Assembly (NCBI GenBank): GCA_963790525.1
Contig: CAWBOV010000003.1
Span: 124,001 to 188,000 of the forward strand
Source of the DNA: CAWBOV01 sp963790525
Lineage (GTDB): Bacteria; Actinomycetota; Actinomycetes; Mycobacteriales; Jatrophihabitantaceae
DNA length: 64,000 nt
Direction of reading: 5' to 3'
Made by a program: the position numbers and the translations under genes. The notes below the pieces were generated by a model that searched no databases, was not told where the DNA came from, and was given only the letters and a program-made list of their open reading frames with translations. This document shows positions 1 to 8,734 of the stretch, in pieces. Position 1 is the first letter of the stretch, and every line of letters begins with the position of its first letter.

Positions 1-28
1 GCCACGCAAGATCAACACGTGACCGCGG

Positions 29-763
29 TCAGGTCGCGTTCTTGGCGCGCTCCCGGGCGCGCTTGGCCGCTGTGTCGACGAGCCGGGCGGCAACCGCCGA
101 CAGCTTGATCTTCTCGGCCTGGCTCATCTGCCGCAGGGTCGCCAGCGCCTCGTCGGCCCGTTCGCCGGTGCGGCTGATCAGGATCCCGATGGCCTGGTCG
201 ATGACCCCGCGGCTGACGAGGGCTGCCTGCAGTTGCTCGGCCAGCCGGCGCGAGTGCTCGAGCACCTGCGCGTTGCGCACCGCCACGGCCGCCGGTTCGG
301 CGAACAGCTCCCCGGCTCGCACGGCGGCATCGGTGAAGGCGTCGCCGTCGTGCGCGTACACGCTGAGCACGCCGACGATCCCGTCGGCGTCCAGCAGGAG
401 CGGCAGGGCGAGCGCGCTCTGCACGGCCAGCGGGCCGGCCGCCGAAGCGAAGGACGGCCAGGTCGGATCGCCAGTCAGGGCGCCGGAGCGGACGCTGCGT
501 CGTTCGGTCACAGCGGTGATCGACGGCCCTTCGTTGAGGGCTACCTGGAGCGCGTCGAGTTCCGCGGCGAACCGGCCGCTCGCTCCGGTGGTCTCCGTCT
601 GCCCGCGGAGCATCAACGCCACCACCGCGCCCTCGGCACCGGGTACCGCCGTCACGGCGAACTGCGCGACGCGGTCGAGGAGCAAGGGCAGCTCGACCGT
701 TCCCGGGAGCAGCCGGGCGATCCCGGACAGGCTCGCGGCCAGATCGGGATAGTCCTCGTCCAT
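29..763 (-). CDS. GAF-ANTAR RNA-binding antiterminator-type regulator
   Basis: A cytoplasmic sensor/regulator of about 244 residues. An N-terminal GAF-like domain (roughly residues 10-160, with a conserved stretch around LNEGPSI and DPTWPSF) is followed by a C-terminal ANTAR domain (about 175-235, motif GVIDQAIGILISRTG). ANTAR domains bind paired RNA hairpins and prevent termination; the ligand of the GAF domain cannot be told. I chose the ATG at 763 because the GAF homology starts just after it (MDEDYPDL); the reading frame stays open further upstream but that part looks non-coding. It is divergent from a second GAF-ANTAR gene at 1082, so the two probably arose by duplication. Domain assignment is firm, target unknown. 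Confidence 0.85.
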   Translation of the reverse strand: MDEDYPDLAASLSGIARLLPGTVELPLLLDRVAQFAVTAVPGAEGAVVALMLRGQTETTGASGRFAAELDALQVALNEGPSITAVTERRSVRSGALTGDPTWPSFASAAGPLAVQSALALPLLLDADGIVGVLSVYAHDGDAFTDAAVRAGELFAEPAAVAVRNAQVLEHSRRLAEQLQAALVSRGVIDQAIGILISRTGERADEALATLRQMSQAEKIKLSAVAARLVDTAAKRARERAKNAT

Positions 764-1012
764 GGCGCTGTGCCCCGTTTCCCCGTGCGATTCCGATGCG
801 ACTCCTGCGGGCGAGCATGTCGGACTGCGCCGGGTCCTGTGTGGTGCAGACGCTACAGCGCTTTCGACCTGCTGAGCGAGGCACTGATCGACCAATGTCT
901 ATATCCGACGCCGAGGTAAATGATCGGAAAGTGACTTGTGGGGCGTGATGCTGGCCATGCGCTAGATCAAAGATCAAGTTTCAGGGTAGCCTGTACCCAC
1001 TTACATGTTCGC

Positions 1013-1065
1013 GGCAGCTGCGCTGCCGATCGCAACGGGCGCTCACCCGGAACCGGTGAGTCGCC
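1013..1065 (+). promoter_or_regulatory. Two adjacent hairpins in the leader of a GAF-ANTAR gene
   Basis: Two inverted repeats lie just before the start codon at 1082. The first is GGCAGC/GCTGCC (1013-1018 and 1022-1027). The second is a longer stem, GGCG-CTCACC paired with GGTGAG-CGCC (1038-1047 and 1055-1065, one bulged T) with a seven-base loop. Paired hairpins are what ANTAR proteins bind, but the loops are not the canonical hexaloops. Autoregulation is an inference. Confidence 0.35.
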
Positions 1066-1081
1066 AGTAGGACACGGGACG

Positions 1082-1894
1082 ATGTCGCAGGCACATCGCG
1101 ACGCGGGGTCCGCGCCGGTCGGTTTCCCCGCCCCGCAGGCGGATGCACGCCTGAGCGGGCGCATCCCGGAAACCGCACTCCGCGGCGGGCTGCACGCGCT
1201 CTCCCTCGCGCTCACCGCAGAGATGTCGCTGGAGCAGGGGTTGCTGGAGGTCGCCAGGATCACGGCTCAGGCGATCCACGGCGCCGACGGTGCCGGCGTC
1301 GCGCTGATGGACCCGGTGAGTGAGCCGGTCCTGGCGGCCAGCGTCCCCTTCGTCCGCGAGATCGACGCGATCCAGTACCGCCTCGGTCAGGGGCCGTGCA
1401 TCGAGGCGGTGGCCACGGACAGCGGAGTGCGGTCGGGCTCGCTTCCCAGCGATCGCAGATGGCCGGCGTTCGCCGTGCGCGTGGGCGGCCTGGGCGCGCA
1501 CGCGGCCAGCAGCTCGCTGTCGCTGCCGTTGCGCGTGCCGGGGCGCACGATCGGCTCGCTGAACGTCTACGCGCGCGCCCAGGATGTCTTCGACGTCGAC
1601 TCCCAGCGCCGTGGTGAGGACTTCGCCGAGGCTGCCGCCGTGACCGTCGCGAACATGCAGGCGCTGACCCGGGCACATGCCTATGCGGCGCATCTGGAGG
1701 CGACGATGGCGGGCCGGTCGGTCGTCGACCAGGCGATCGGCATCCTGCGCAGCCGGACGGGGGCGAGCACGGCCGAGGCGCTGGACACCATCCGCGCGAT
1801 GAGCCAGCGCGAGAACAAGAAACTCACCGAGGTCGCCGACCGCCTGGTCGGGCAGTCGGCGAGCCGGGCTCGGGCACGCAGAGCCGAACACTGA
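1082..1894 (+). CDS. GAF-ANTAR RNA-binding antiterminator-type regulator
   Basis: A second GAF-ANTAR protein of about 270 residues, similar in plan to its divergent neighbour. The GAF-like domain covers about residues 30-190 (YRLGQGPCIEAVATDS, then SLNVYARAQDVFD), and the ANTAR domain lies at the end (about 205-265, SVVDQAIGILRSRTGAS). The ATG at 1082 (MSQAHRD) was preferred over the longer open frame because it sits right before the conserved region and just after a leader with two hairpins. Likely a signal-dependent antiterminator; ligand and regulated transcripts unknown. Confidence 0.85.
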   Translation: MSQAHRDAGSAPVGFPAPQADARLSGRIPETALRGGLHALSLALTAEMSLEQGLLEVARITAQAIHGADGAGVALMDPVSEPVLAASVPFVREIDAIQYRLGQGPCIEAVATDSGVRSGSLPSDRRWPAFAVRVGGLGAHAASSSLSLPLRVPGRTIGSLNVYARAQDVFDVDSQRRGEDFAEAAAVTVANMQALTRAHAYAAHLEATMAGRSVVDQAIGILRSRTGASTAEALDTIRAMSQRENKKLTEVADRLVGQSASRARARRAEH

Positions 1895-2076
1895 TCCAGT
1901 GACGGGGTCATCGACAAGGGATTCGGAGAGCATCGTCTGAGCAATCGGCACGGCACGTCGTCAGCGAGGAGACGGCCGATCACCGCGGCAGGACGGGGGC
2001 GGTGGATCGGCACATCCGAAACGGCGACGTCGCCGGGACAAGTACATCGATCGACACCCGGCGTCCGCGCGTGCGG

Positions 2077-3648
2077 TCAGCCGCTGGTGGTGAACCAACG
2101 CGTGGGCCCGACGGTGGTGCCCGCGGCGGTGGTCGCACACACGCGCCAGTAGTACCGCGTGCCGGGCACGAGGCCGGTGAAGTGGGCGGACACGGCGAGC
2201 GTGTACGGCGACGCGGGCATGCCGGCCGCCGCGACATGCGCGGCGAACGTGGTGGTCCGGCTCACCTGGTAGTAGTAGGTGGTCGGCAGGGAGTCGTTGT
2301 CGATCCACGCCGGTGTGGTCGCCGAGGACGTCGTGAGGGCCGTGGCATTGCCCTCGCTGACGACCGGAGGTGCCGACGCGGTGATCTGCCGGGTGGTGCT
2401 GGCGTGGCGTCCTGAGCTGTCGGTGACGACCAGGGTCGACGTCCACGTGCCGGCCGCGTAGACGTGCGGCACCTGGCCGGGCTGTCCGGAACCCCTCGCC
2501 ACAGCCGTCCCGTCGCCGAAGTCGAGGCTCCAGCTCGTGACCCCTGAGCCCGTCACGTTATGGGCGCCGGTGCTCGTCTGCAGGCCGAAGGTCTCGTGCA
2601 GCGGCGCTGCTCCGGTTCCGACGGAGGTGAGCAGCCGTGCGGTCGGAGCGCCGTTGGCGACCGGGCTGTGGGCCAGCGCCCGGAACGCGCTGAGCGAGCT
2701 GGCCGAGGAATTGATGTGCCAGTCGCAGGTGGCACCGGTCTGGTCGAAGTAGGCGACCGCCTTGACGGCGGGCCAGCTCGCGAGGGTGGCTTCGGCGTCG
2801 GTGAACCACTGCGCCTTGTGCCCGGGGTCCGACGGGTCCTCGGCGCTGCCCCACTCGGCGAGCATGAGCGGCTTGCCGTGGGGGGCGGCCCACTTGTAGA
2901 ACGCCGCACCGGCGGTGGCCAGCGAGCGCCAGGCGTTGCCGTTGCCGTTGCAGTTCGCGGTGTTGTAGGCGTCGGTCCCGATCCAGTCGACGACGTCGTC
3001 GCCGGGGTACCAGGCACTCGGGTTGTTGAACGTGTACGGCGTGAGGACGAGACCGAAGCTGATGTTCGTGGCGCCCTGACCGCGGACGACCGCGACGTAG
3101 TGACGGAAGGCTGCGACGAAGTCGGCGGCGGTACCATAGCCGGTGCTGACCTCCGGCTCGTGATGGAAGATGAGGATCATCGGGATGCCGGTGGACTTCA
3201 AGCCGAGGGCCTGGGCGCGGATGACGCTGTCCTGGCTGCCCGCCGCGATGCTCGCCCAGCTCACCTTCGTCCCGTTGGCGCGTTGGGCGATGATCGACAG
3301 CATGGGGATGCGGCCGTGCGCCTTGTCGTCCAGGACCGGCCCGGAGGGCTGGGGGTCGTCCCAGTGCGCATAGCTGCGGTCGATCGCGAGACCGCGCCCG
3401 AGCGTGGCTTCCTCGGCACCGAAGGCGACCGCCGAGGACCGGCCTGGCGTCGCGGCGATGGAGGCGCCGAAGAGAACCCCGGTGGACGGCGGCACGACCG
3501 GACCGACCGTCGCTGCCGAGGCCGGAGCGTGGGACGGGCTGAGGAATGTCATCACCGCGACCGAGGCGATCACCAACGGGATCAGCCCGGCAGCGGTCAG
3601 GACGCGCGCGGCGCGGGTCCGCTTCGGGGGGGTGCCTTCGGTGTTCAC
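2077..3648 (-). CDS. Secreted GH26-like glycoside hydrolase with PKD and Fn3 domains
   Basis: A 523-residue exported enzyme. An N-terminal hydrophobic segment (about 14-36) with an Ala-rich cleavage-like region is followed by a TIM-barrel catalytic domain (about 55-330) resembling the beta-mannanase clan: E164 in HHEPE is the likely acid/base and E265 in LAEWGS the likely nucleophile. A PKD-like domain (about 335-425, SLDFGDGT) and an Fn3-like domain (about 430-523, TRYYWRVCATT) follow, typical of polysaccharide-binding modules. The start is GTG, set by an AAGGAG box five bases upstream (3654-3659). It stands alone on its strand. Substrate (mannan, xylan or other beta-glycan) cannot be assigned from sequence. 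Confidence 0.8.
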   Translation of the reverse strand: MNTEGTPPKRTRAARVLTAAGLIPLVIASVAVMTFLSPSHAPASAATVGPVVPPSTGVLFGASIAATPGRSSAVAFGAEEATLGRGLAIDRSYAHWDDPQPSGPVLDDKAHGRIPMLSIIAQRANGTKVSWASIAAGSQDSVIRAQALGLKSTGIPMILIFHHEPEVSTGYGTAADFVAAFRHYVAVVRGQGATNISFGLVLTPYTFNNPSAWYPGDDVVDWIGTDAYNTANCNGNGNAWRSLATAGAAFYKWAAPHGKPLMLAEWGSAEDPSDPGHKAQWFTDAEATLASWPAVKAVAYFDQTGATCDWHINSSASSLSAFRALAHSPVANGAPTARLLTSVGTGAAPLHETFGLQTSTGAHNVTGSGVTSWSLDFGDGTAVARGSGQPGQVPHVYAAGTWTSTLVVTDSSGRHASTTRQITASAPPVVSEGNATALTTSSATTPAWIDNDSLPTTYYYQVSRTTTFAAHVAAAGMPASPYTLAVSAHFTGLVPGTRYYWRVCATTAAGTTVGPTRWFTTSG

Positions 3649-4085
3649 GGGGTCTCCTTGATCATCGCCAGTCGTGAGGAACCCCGTACTTCCATCGTCG
3701 GCGGTGACAGGGAGATGCGCATGGCCGCCATCGGGGAAGTCGGCCTACGGTCAATCGGGTAGGGCGCCCACCGGGTTCCGGCGCCGGGGTGCGGCACGGC
3801 GAGGTCCAGGCCGCCCTGCGGGGGGAGAGGGGCCGGAACACAATGATCAGCTGGGGGTGCTGAGACTTCCATGGGTATTCGTCGCCTTGTCAGACACAAT
3901 TGTTTCCTGCATATGTCGGCGCATATCCGCCATTACCGCGGTGAAAAGGTCCGCGTATTCATAGCACAAACTGTCTTACCACTATAAGAGATACCGGGCA
4001 CACTTCTGGCCGCCCGACGGCCCACCCTCCGGCCCGCGGGACGGGTCGGAGCGACGTAGCGCGGCGCCGGCGCCGAGGTTTCCGA
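3649..4085. other. Intergenic region between divergent genes, locally AT-richer
   Basis: No convincing gene. The segment at about 3890-3990 is clearly less GC-rich than its surroundings and contains short dyads (ACAATTGT at 3896-3903 and an 8-base CATAT-containing motif repeated near 3910 and 3922). It presumably carries the promoters of the glycosidase (leftward) and of the oxidoreductase (rightward). I cannot place promoter boxes with confidence. Confidence 0.4.
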
Positions 4086-5696
4086 TTGCTTACGTCCCCG
4101 CTCCGGCGGCCGGAGTCCACAGGCACGCACACCAGACTGGTCGGCGTGCACACGAACCGGACGGCCGGGGCCGCCTGCGGCCTGCTGGCGGCAGCCGCGG
4201 CGGTGGGCGTCGGTGAGGCGGCCGCGGCGGCAGTCCGCCCTGAGGCCTCCCCCGTCGTGGTGGTCGCGAACAGATTCATCACCCTCACGCCCCACTGGCT
4301 GACCGAATTCGCCATTCGCCAGTTCGGGACGCATGACAAGGACGTCCTCCGGCTCGGCATCTATGTCGTGATCGCGGTGTTCGCGGCGGCGGTCGGCGTG
4401 GCAGCCGTGCGGCGCCTGGCCCTCGGTCTGGCCGGCGTCGCCGTGTTCGGCGTCGTCGGCGTGTACTGCGCGGTGACCGCGCACGCACACCGGGCCGGTG
4501 ACGTCGTCCCCACCGTCGTCGCCACCCTTGCCGCCGCGGCTGTGCTGGTGGCGCTCGTGCGGACCGTCACCGCCACGCCACCCGCGCGGGAGGATGCCGA
4601 GACGTCGCGGTACGGATCCGGTCGTACCGGGCGGCGCCAGTTCCTGGCCGGTGCCACTGCCACCGCCGGCGGCGCCGCGCTGGCCGGCTTCGGCGGCCGC
4701 GCGGTGCAGCACCAGCGCTTCGACGCCGCGCGCTCCCGCGCCGCCGTGGTGCTGCCCGCGGCTGCCACGCCCGCGGCGCCGCTGCCCGCGAACGCCGACC
4801 TGGGCAAGAGCCCGGTTCCGTACGTGACCACGAACTCAGCCTTCTACCGCATCGACACGGCGATCGTCGTCCCCCAGCTGTCCGCCGACACCTGGACGCT
4901 GAAGATCCACGGGATGGTCGACCACCCGATCGAGCTCACCTACGCCGATCTCCTGGCGCGGCCGCTGATCGAGCGCTGGATCACGATGATGTGCGTCTCC
5001 TACGAGATCGGCAGCGACCTCATCGGCAACGCGCTGTTCCGGGGCGCCCTGCTCGCCGACATCCTGCGCGGAGCGGGCATCCAGGCCGGTGCGGACCAGC
5101 TTGTCTCGCGCTCGCACGACGGGATGACCATCGGAACGCCCGTCCAGACGGTGATGGACGGCCGCGACGCGATGCTCGCCGTCGGCATGAACGGTGCCCC
5201 GCTGCCGATCGTGCACGGCTTCCCGGTGCGGATGGTGGTGCCCGGGCTGTACGGGTACGTCTCGGCCTGCAAGTGGATCGTCGACATCGAGGTGACGACC
5301 TTCGCGGCGTACGACGCCTACTGGGTCCAGCAGGGGTGGGTGGCCGAACTGCCCATCGTGCTGGGATCGCGCATCGACACCCCCCGTACGGGCAGCAAGG
5401 TGCGGGTGGGCCAGACCGTGCCCATCGCCGGTGTCGCCTGGCACCAGCACGTGGGCATCGGCAAGGTCGAGGTGCAGATCGACGGCGGCCCGTGGACCCA
5501 AGCGACCCTAGGCGGCGTCCCGAGCGATGACGCCTGGCGGCAGTGGTACCTGCCCTGGACCGTACCGAGCCCGGGCACCCACAAGATCACCGTCAGGGCG
5601 ACCGACTCGGCCGGCCACCTCCAGGACAGCCGCTACGTCCTGCCGTACCCGGGCGCCGCCACCGGCCTGCACGTGATCGCAGTGACCGCCTCCTGA
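4086..5696 (+). CDS. Membrane-anchored sulfite-oxidase-family molybdopterin oxidoreductase
   Basis: A 536-residue protein with two halves. Residues 1-165 hold about four hydrophobic segments (near 28-48, 92-110, 114-132, 142-160). A twin-arginine motif follows (GRRQFLAGATA, about 182-192), then a periplasm-type molybdopterin domain of the sulfite oxidase/YedY superfamily; C303 in MMCVSYEIG is the expected molybdenum ligand. The last 130 residues look like the Mo-cofactor oxidoreductase dimerisation domain. The TTG start at 4086 has GAGG seven bases before it; a GTG at 4146 is the alternative. The internal RR motif after membrane spans suggests combined Sec/Tat insertion, as known for actinobacterial Rieske proteins. 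Physiological substrate unknown. Confidence 0.8.
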   Translation: MLTSPLRRPESTGTHTRLVGVHTNRTAGAACGLLAAAAAVGVGEAAAAAVRPEASPVVVVANRFITLTPHWLTEFAIRQFGTHDKDVLRLGIYVVIAVFAAAVGVAAVRRLALGLAGVAVFGVVGVYCAVTAHAHRAGDVVPTVVATLAAAAVLVALVRTVTATPPAREDAETSRYGSGRTGRRQFLAGATATAGGAALAGFGGRAVQHQRFDAARSRAAVVLPAAATPAAPLPANADLGKSPVPYVTTNSAFYRIDTAIVVPQLSADTWTLKIHGMVDHPIELTYADLLARPLIERWITMMCVSYEIGSDLIGNALFRGALLADILRGAGIQAGADQLVSRSHDGMTIGTPVQTVMDGRDAMLAVGMNGAPLPIVHGFPVRMVVPGLYGYVSACKWIVDIEVTTFAAYDAYWVQQGWVAELPIVLGSRIDTPRTGSKVRVGQTVPIAGVAWHQHVGIGKVEVQIDGGPWTQATLGGVPSDDAWRQWYLPWTVPSPGTHKITVRATDSAGHLQDSRYVLPYPGAATGLHVIAVTAS

Positions 5697-5712
5697 CGAT
5701 TAGGCTCATCCC

Positions 5713-6399
5713 GTGGCGAGGTCGAGTACGGACGGTGGCGAGCCGGACTCCGCACGCCGGGCAGGCGTGCGCGGCCTGATCGCGCGCTGCGACCCGAACC
5801 TGTGGAGCGGCGCCCTCGTCGTCATGATGATCGGACTGGCGATCCTGTGGATCGTGCAGATCGTCAACGCCGTCACCTCGTACCACCTGGACCGCTACGG
5901 GCTGCGGCCACGGCAGCTGTCCGGCCTCGACGGCATCGTCACCATGCCGTTCCTGCACGCGAGCTTCGCGCACCTGCTGGCCAACTCCGCACCGTTCGTC
6001 ATCGTCGGGTGGCTGGCCCTGGTCGGCAACCTGCGCGACTTCGCCCGGGCGAGTCTGATCATCATCCTCGGCGGGGGACTGGTGACCTGGCTGGCGGCGC
6101 CGCACGGCCTGATCGTCGGGGCCAGCGCGCTGGTGTTCGGCTGGCTCGGCTACCTGCTGGCCCGGGCGTACTTCGCGCGCCGCTTCATGTGGATCGTCGG
6201 GGCCGCGTTCGCCCTGTTCTTCTTCAGCGGCCTGTTCAGCGGGCTGGTGCCGAGCGTGCACAGCGATGTGTCGTGGCAGGCGCACGTGGCGGGCTTCGCG
6301 GCCGGCGTCGCCGCCGGGTGGGTCCTGCACCCGCGCAAGGGCTCACCCCGGGCCCTGCGTCGCAACGGGGCCGGCGACGCGCCTCCCCGCCTGCGATGA
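5713..6399 (+). CDS. Rhomboid family intramembrane serine protease
   Basis: A 228-residue polytopic membrane protein with about six hydrophobic segments. The rhomboid hallmarks are present: HASFAHLLANS (about 82-92), the catalytic serine in GASALVFG (S138) and the partner histidine in HVAGFAAG (H191). The start is GTG. The stop overlaps the ATG of murI (ATGA), so the two are co-translated. The pair matches the actinobacterial rhomboid-murI order seen in mycobacteria (Rv1337-Rv1338). Substrates unknown. Confidence 0.85.
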   Translation: MARSSTDGGEPDSARRAGVRGLIARCDPNLWSGALVVMMIGLAILWIVQIVNAVTSYHLDRYGLRPRQLSGLDGIVTMPFLHASFAHLLANSAPFVIVGWLALVGNLRDFARASLIIILGGGLVTWLAAPHGLIVGASALVFGWLGYLLARAYFARRFMWIVGAAFALFFFSGLFSGLVPSVHSDVSWQAHVAGFAAGVAAGWVLHPRKGSPRALRRNGAGDAPPRLR

Positions 6400-7205
6400 G
6401 CGATCTGCCGATCGGGGTGTTCGACTCCGGCGTGGGCGGGCTCACCGTGGCGCGCGCCATCGCCGATCAGCTGCCCGACGAGGCACTGCGCTACGTCGGC
6501 GACACCGCGAACGGTCCCTACGGCCCGCTTCCCATCGCCGAGGTGCGCCGGCACGCCCTCGCCGTCATGGACTCCCTCGTGGCCAGCGGCGTGAAGATGC
6601 TCGTGATCGCCTGCAACAGCGCGAGCGCGGCGTGCCTGCGCGATGCCCGCGAGCGTTACGACGTGCCGGTCGTCGAGGTCATCCTGCCGGCGGTGCGGCG
6701 CGCCCTGGGCGCGAGCCGCACGGGCCGGATCGGCGTCATCGGCACCACGGCCACGATCACCAGCCGTGCCTACGACGACGCCTTCGCCGCCGCGCCGCAG
6801 GTCGTGCTGAGCACGGCGGCGTGCCCGCGCTTCGCCGAGTTCGTCGAGCGTGGCGTCACGAGTGGGCGGCAGCTGCTCGGGTTGGCCGAGTCCTACCTGT
6901 CGCCGATCACGAGTGCGGACGTCGACACCCTCATCCTCGGCTGCACGCACTACCCGCTGCTGACCGGCCTGCTGTCGATCGTCGTCGGCACGGACGTGAC
7001 GCTCGTCTCCAGCGCGGAGGAGACCGCCAAGGACGTCTACCGGACCCTCGTCGCCCACGATCTGCTCCGCGGCGCGGACCTGCCGCCGCCCCGGCACGTC
7101 TTCACCTCGACGGGGCCGGCCGAGCCGTTCGCCCGCCTCAGCCGCCGCTTCCTCGGCGCCCAGCTGGCCGACGCCGCCGCGTCGGACGTGCAGATCGCAC
7201 GCTGA
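6396..7205 (+). CDS. murI: Glutamate racemase
   Basis: Converts L-glutamate to D-glutamate for peptidoglycan synthesis in the cytoplasm. The 269-residue product has the full family pattern: IGVFDSGVGGLTV at the N-terminus, the two catalytic cysteines in ACNSASAA (C73) and GCTHYPLL (C183), and GDTANGPYGP. The ATG overlaps the rhomboid stop by four bases. In mycobacteria a metallo-beta-lactamase-fold gene (Rv1339) lies between murI and rph; here only a short repeat-bearing spacer is found. Confidence 0.95.
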   Translation: MSDLPIGVFDSGVGGLTVARAIADQLPDEALRYVGDTANGPYGPLPIAEVRRHALAVMDSLVASGVKMLVIACNSASAACLRDARERYDVPVVEVILPAVRRALGASRTGRIGVIGTTATITSRAYDDAFAAAPQVVLSTAACPRFAEFVERGVTSGRQLLGLAESYLSPITSADVDTLILGCTHYPLLTGLLSIVVGTDVTLVSSAEETAKDVYRTLVAHDLLRGADLPPPRHVFTSTGPAEPFARLSRRFLGAQLADAAASDVQIAR

Positions 7206-7207
7206 CC

Positions 7208-7275
7208 CGCCGGGTCGGGATCGTCAGCCCACCGGGTCGGGATGGTCAGACCCACCGGGTCGGGATGGTCAGACC
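7208..7275. repeat. Three tandem copies of a 22-23 bp repeat between murI and rph
   Basis: Directly after the murI stop codon a unit containing CGGGTCGGGATGGTCAG is repeated three times (about 7208-7229, 7230-7252, 7253-7275). The last two copies are identical over 23 bases; the first has a few changes. The array ends 19 bases before the rph start, so it may affect the promoter or message leader of rph, or be slippage-generated DNA. Confidence 0.85.
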
Positions 7276-7294
7276 GGCCAACTAGGGTGCATGC

Positions 7295-8026
7295 ATGTCC
7301 CTCGATACCCGTCCCGACGGCCGCGCCGCAGACGAACTGCGCCCCGTCACCATCACCCGCAACTGGCAGCTGCACGCCGAGGGATCCGCCCTCGTCGAGT
7401 TCGGCGACACCAAGGTCCTGTGCGCGGCCTCGGTCACGCAGGGGGTCCCCCGGTGGCGTCGCGGCAGCGGGCTCGGGTGGGTGACCGCCGAGTACTCGAT
7501 GCTCCCGCGGGCCACCAACACCCGCAACGACCGCGAGTCCGTGCGCGGCAAGATCGGCGGCCGGACCCACGAGATCTCCCGACTCATCGGCCGCTCGCTG
7601 CGCGCCTCGATCGACCTCGCCGCGCTGGGCGAGAACTCCATCGCCCTGGACTGCGACGTCCTCCAGGCGGACGGGGGCACCCGCACAGCGGCCATCACGG
7701 GCGCCTACGTGGCCCTGGCCGACGCGGTGTCGTGGTTGCGCGAGAAGGGCTCGCTGGCCAAGCCCGAGCCGATGAAGACCTCGGTGTCCGCCGTCTCGGT
7801 CGGCATCATCGACTCCCAGCCGCGTCTGGACCTCATGTACGCCGAGGACGTGCGGGCCGAGACGGACATGAACGTCGTGTGCACCGCCGCCGGGGAGTTC
7901 ATCGAGGTGCAGGGCACTGCCGAGGGGGCGCCGTTCAACCGCAAGGAACTCGATCTGCTGCTCGATCTCGCCCTCGGCGGCTGCACCCAGCTCGCGGCGA
8001 TCCAGCAGGCCGCCCTCGCCGGATGA
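7295..8026 (+). CDS. rph: Ribonuclease PH
   Basis: A 243-residue phosphorolytic 3'-exoribonuclease that trims tRNA 3' ends. The family pattern is intact: MSLDTRPDGRAADELRPVTI at the N-terminus, GDTKVLCAASV, TAEYSMLPRAT, the RESVRGKIGGRT segment, and D-rich active-site motif CDVLQADGGTRTAAITG. Its stop overlaps the start of rdgB (ATGA), the usual rph-rdgB coupling. Confidence 0.95.
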   Translation: MSLDTRPDGRAADELRPVTITRNWQLHAEGSALVEFGDTKVLCAASVTQGVPRWRRGSGLGWVTAEYSMLPRATNTRNDRESVRGKIGGRTHEISRLIGRSLRASIDLAALGENSIALDCDVLQADGGTRTAAITGAYVALADAVSWLREKGSLAKPEPMKTSVSAVSVGIIDSQPRLDLMYAEDVRAETDMNVVCTAAGEFIEVQGTAEGAPFNRKELDLLLDLALGGCTQLAAIQQAALAG

Positions 8027-8664
8027 GCGCCTCGCCGCCGGTGCCGCAGATCCTGCTCGCGACCCGCAACCCCAAGAAGCTGACCGAACTGGCGCGGATA
8101 CTGTCGCCGTTGGTGGCCGTCGAGGTGCTCGGTCTCGACGACGTCGACCTGTTCGACGAGGTGCCCGAGACCGGAGCCACCTTCGCCGAGAACGCGCTGA
8201 TCAAGGCGCGCGATGCCCACGCCCACACCGGACTGCTCACCGTCGCCGACGACTCGGGGCTCGCGGTCGACGCCCTGAACGGGATGCCCGGGGTCCTGTC
8301 CGCCCGGTGGGCCGGCGTGGCCAAGGACGACGACGCGAACCTGGACCTGGTGCTGCAGCAGCTCGCCGACGTCCCGGACGAGCGGCGCACGGCGGCGTTC
8401 CTGTGCGCCGCGGCCCTGGTCGGACCGATGGTCGGACCCACGGTCGGGGCGACCGGGGAGACGGTGGTCGAGGGGCGGATGCCGGGGCGGCTCCTGCGCG
8501 AGCGCCGGGGCACCAACGGCTTCGGCTACGACCCGATCTTCGTCCCCACCGGCTACGCCGTCACCAGCGCCGAACTCGCGCCGGAGGAGAAGGACGCCAT
8601 CAGCCACCGCGGGCAGGCGCTACGGGCACTCGCCCCCCTGATCGCCGCCGCGACCGCGACCTGA
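8023..8664 (+). CDS. rdgB: Non-canonical purine NTP pyrophosphatase (RdgB/HAM1 family)
   Basis: Hydrolyses dITP, ITP and XTP to monophosphates, cleaning the nucleotide pool. The 213-residue protein shows LLATRNPKKLTEL at the N-terminus, TFAENALIKARDA, the VADDSGLAVDALNGMPGV segment and GTNGFGYDPIF. The ATG overlaps the rph stop. A short insertion (about 130-142, GPMVGPTVGATGE) makes it slightly longer than usual. It is followed by more than 600 bases of repeat-rich spacer. Confidence 0.93.
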   Translation: MSASPPVPQILLATRNPKKLTELARILSPLVAVEVLGLDDVDLFDEVPETGATFAENALIKARDAHAHTGLLTVADDSGLAVDALNGMPGVLSARWAGVAKDDDANLDLVLQQLADVPDERRTAAFLCAAALVGPMVGPTVGATGETVVEGRMPGRLLRERRGTNGFGYDPIFVPTGYAVTSAELAPEEKDAISHRGQALRALAPLIAAATAT

Positions 8665-8734
8665 CCAGCACCCTGACCTGCCGACCCCGCGGCCGCAACC
8701 GAGCCTGCAGCGGGCCCACGCCGACCCCAGCCGG

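Noticed and set aside
1013..1065. Canonical dual-hexaloop ANTAR target.
   Set aside because: The loops are three and seven bases long, not six with the expected A and G.
3645..3899. Small leftward gene upstream of the glycosidase.
   Set aside because: No ribosome site, no family resemblance, and it overlaps the glycosidase ribosome-binding region.
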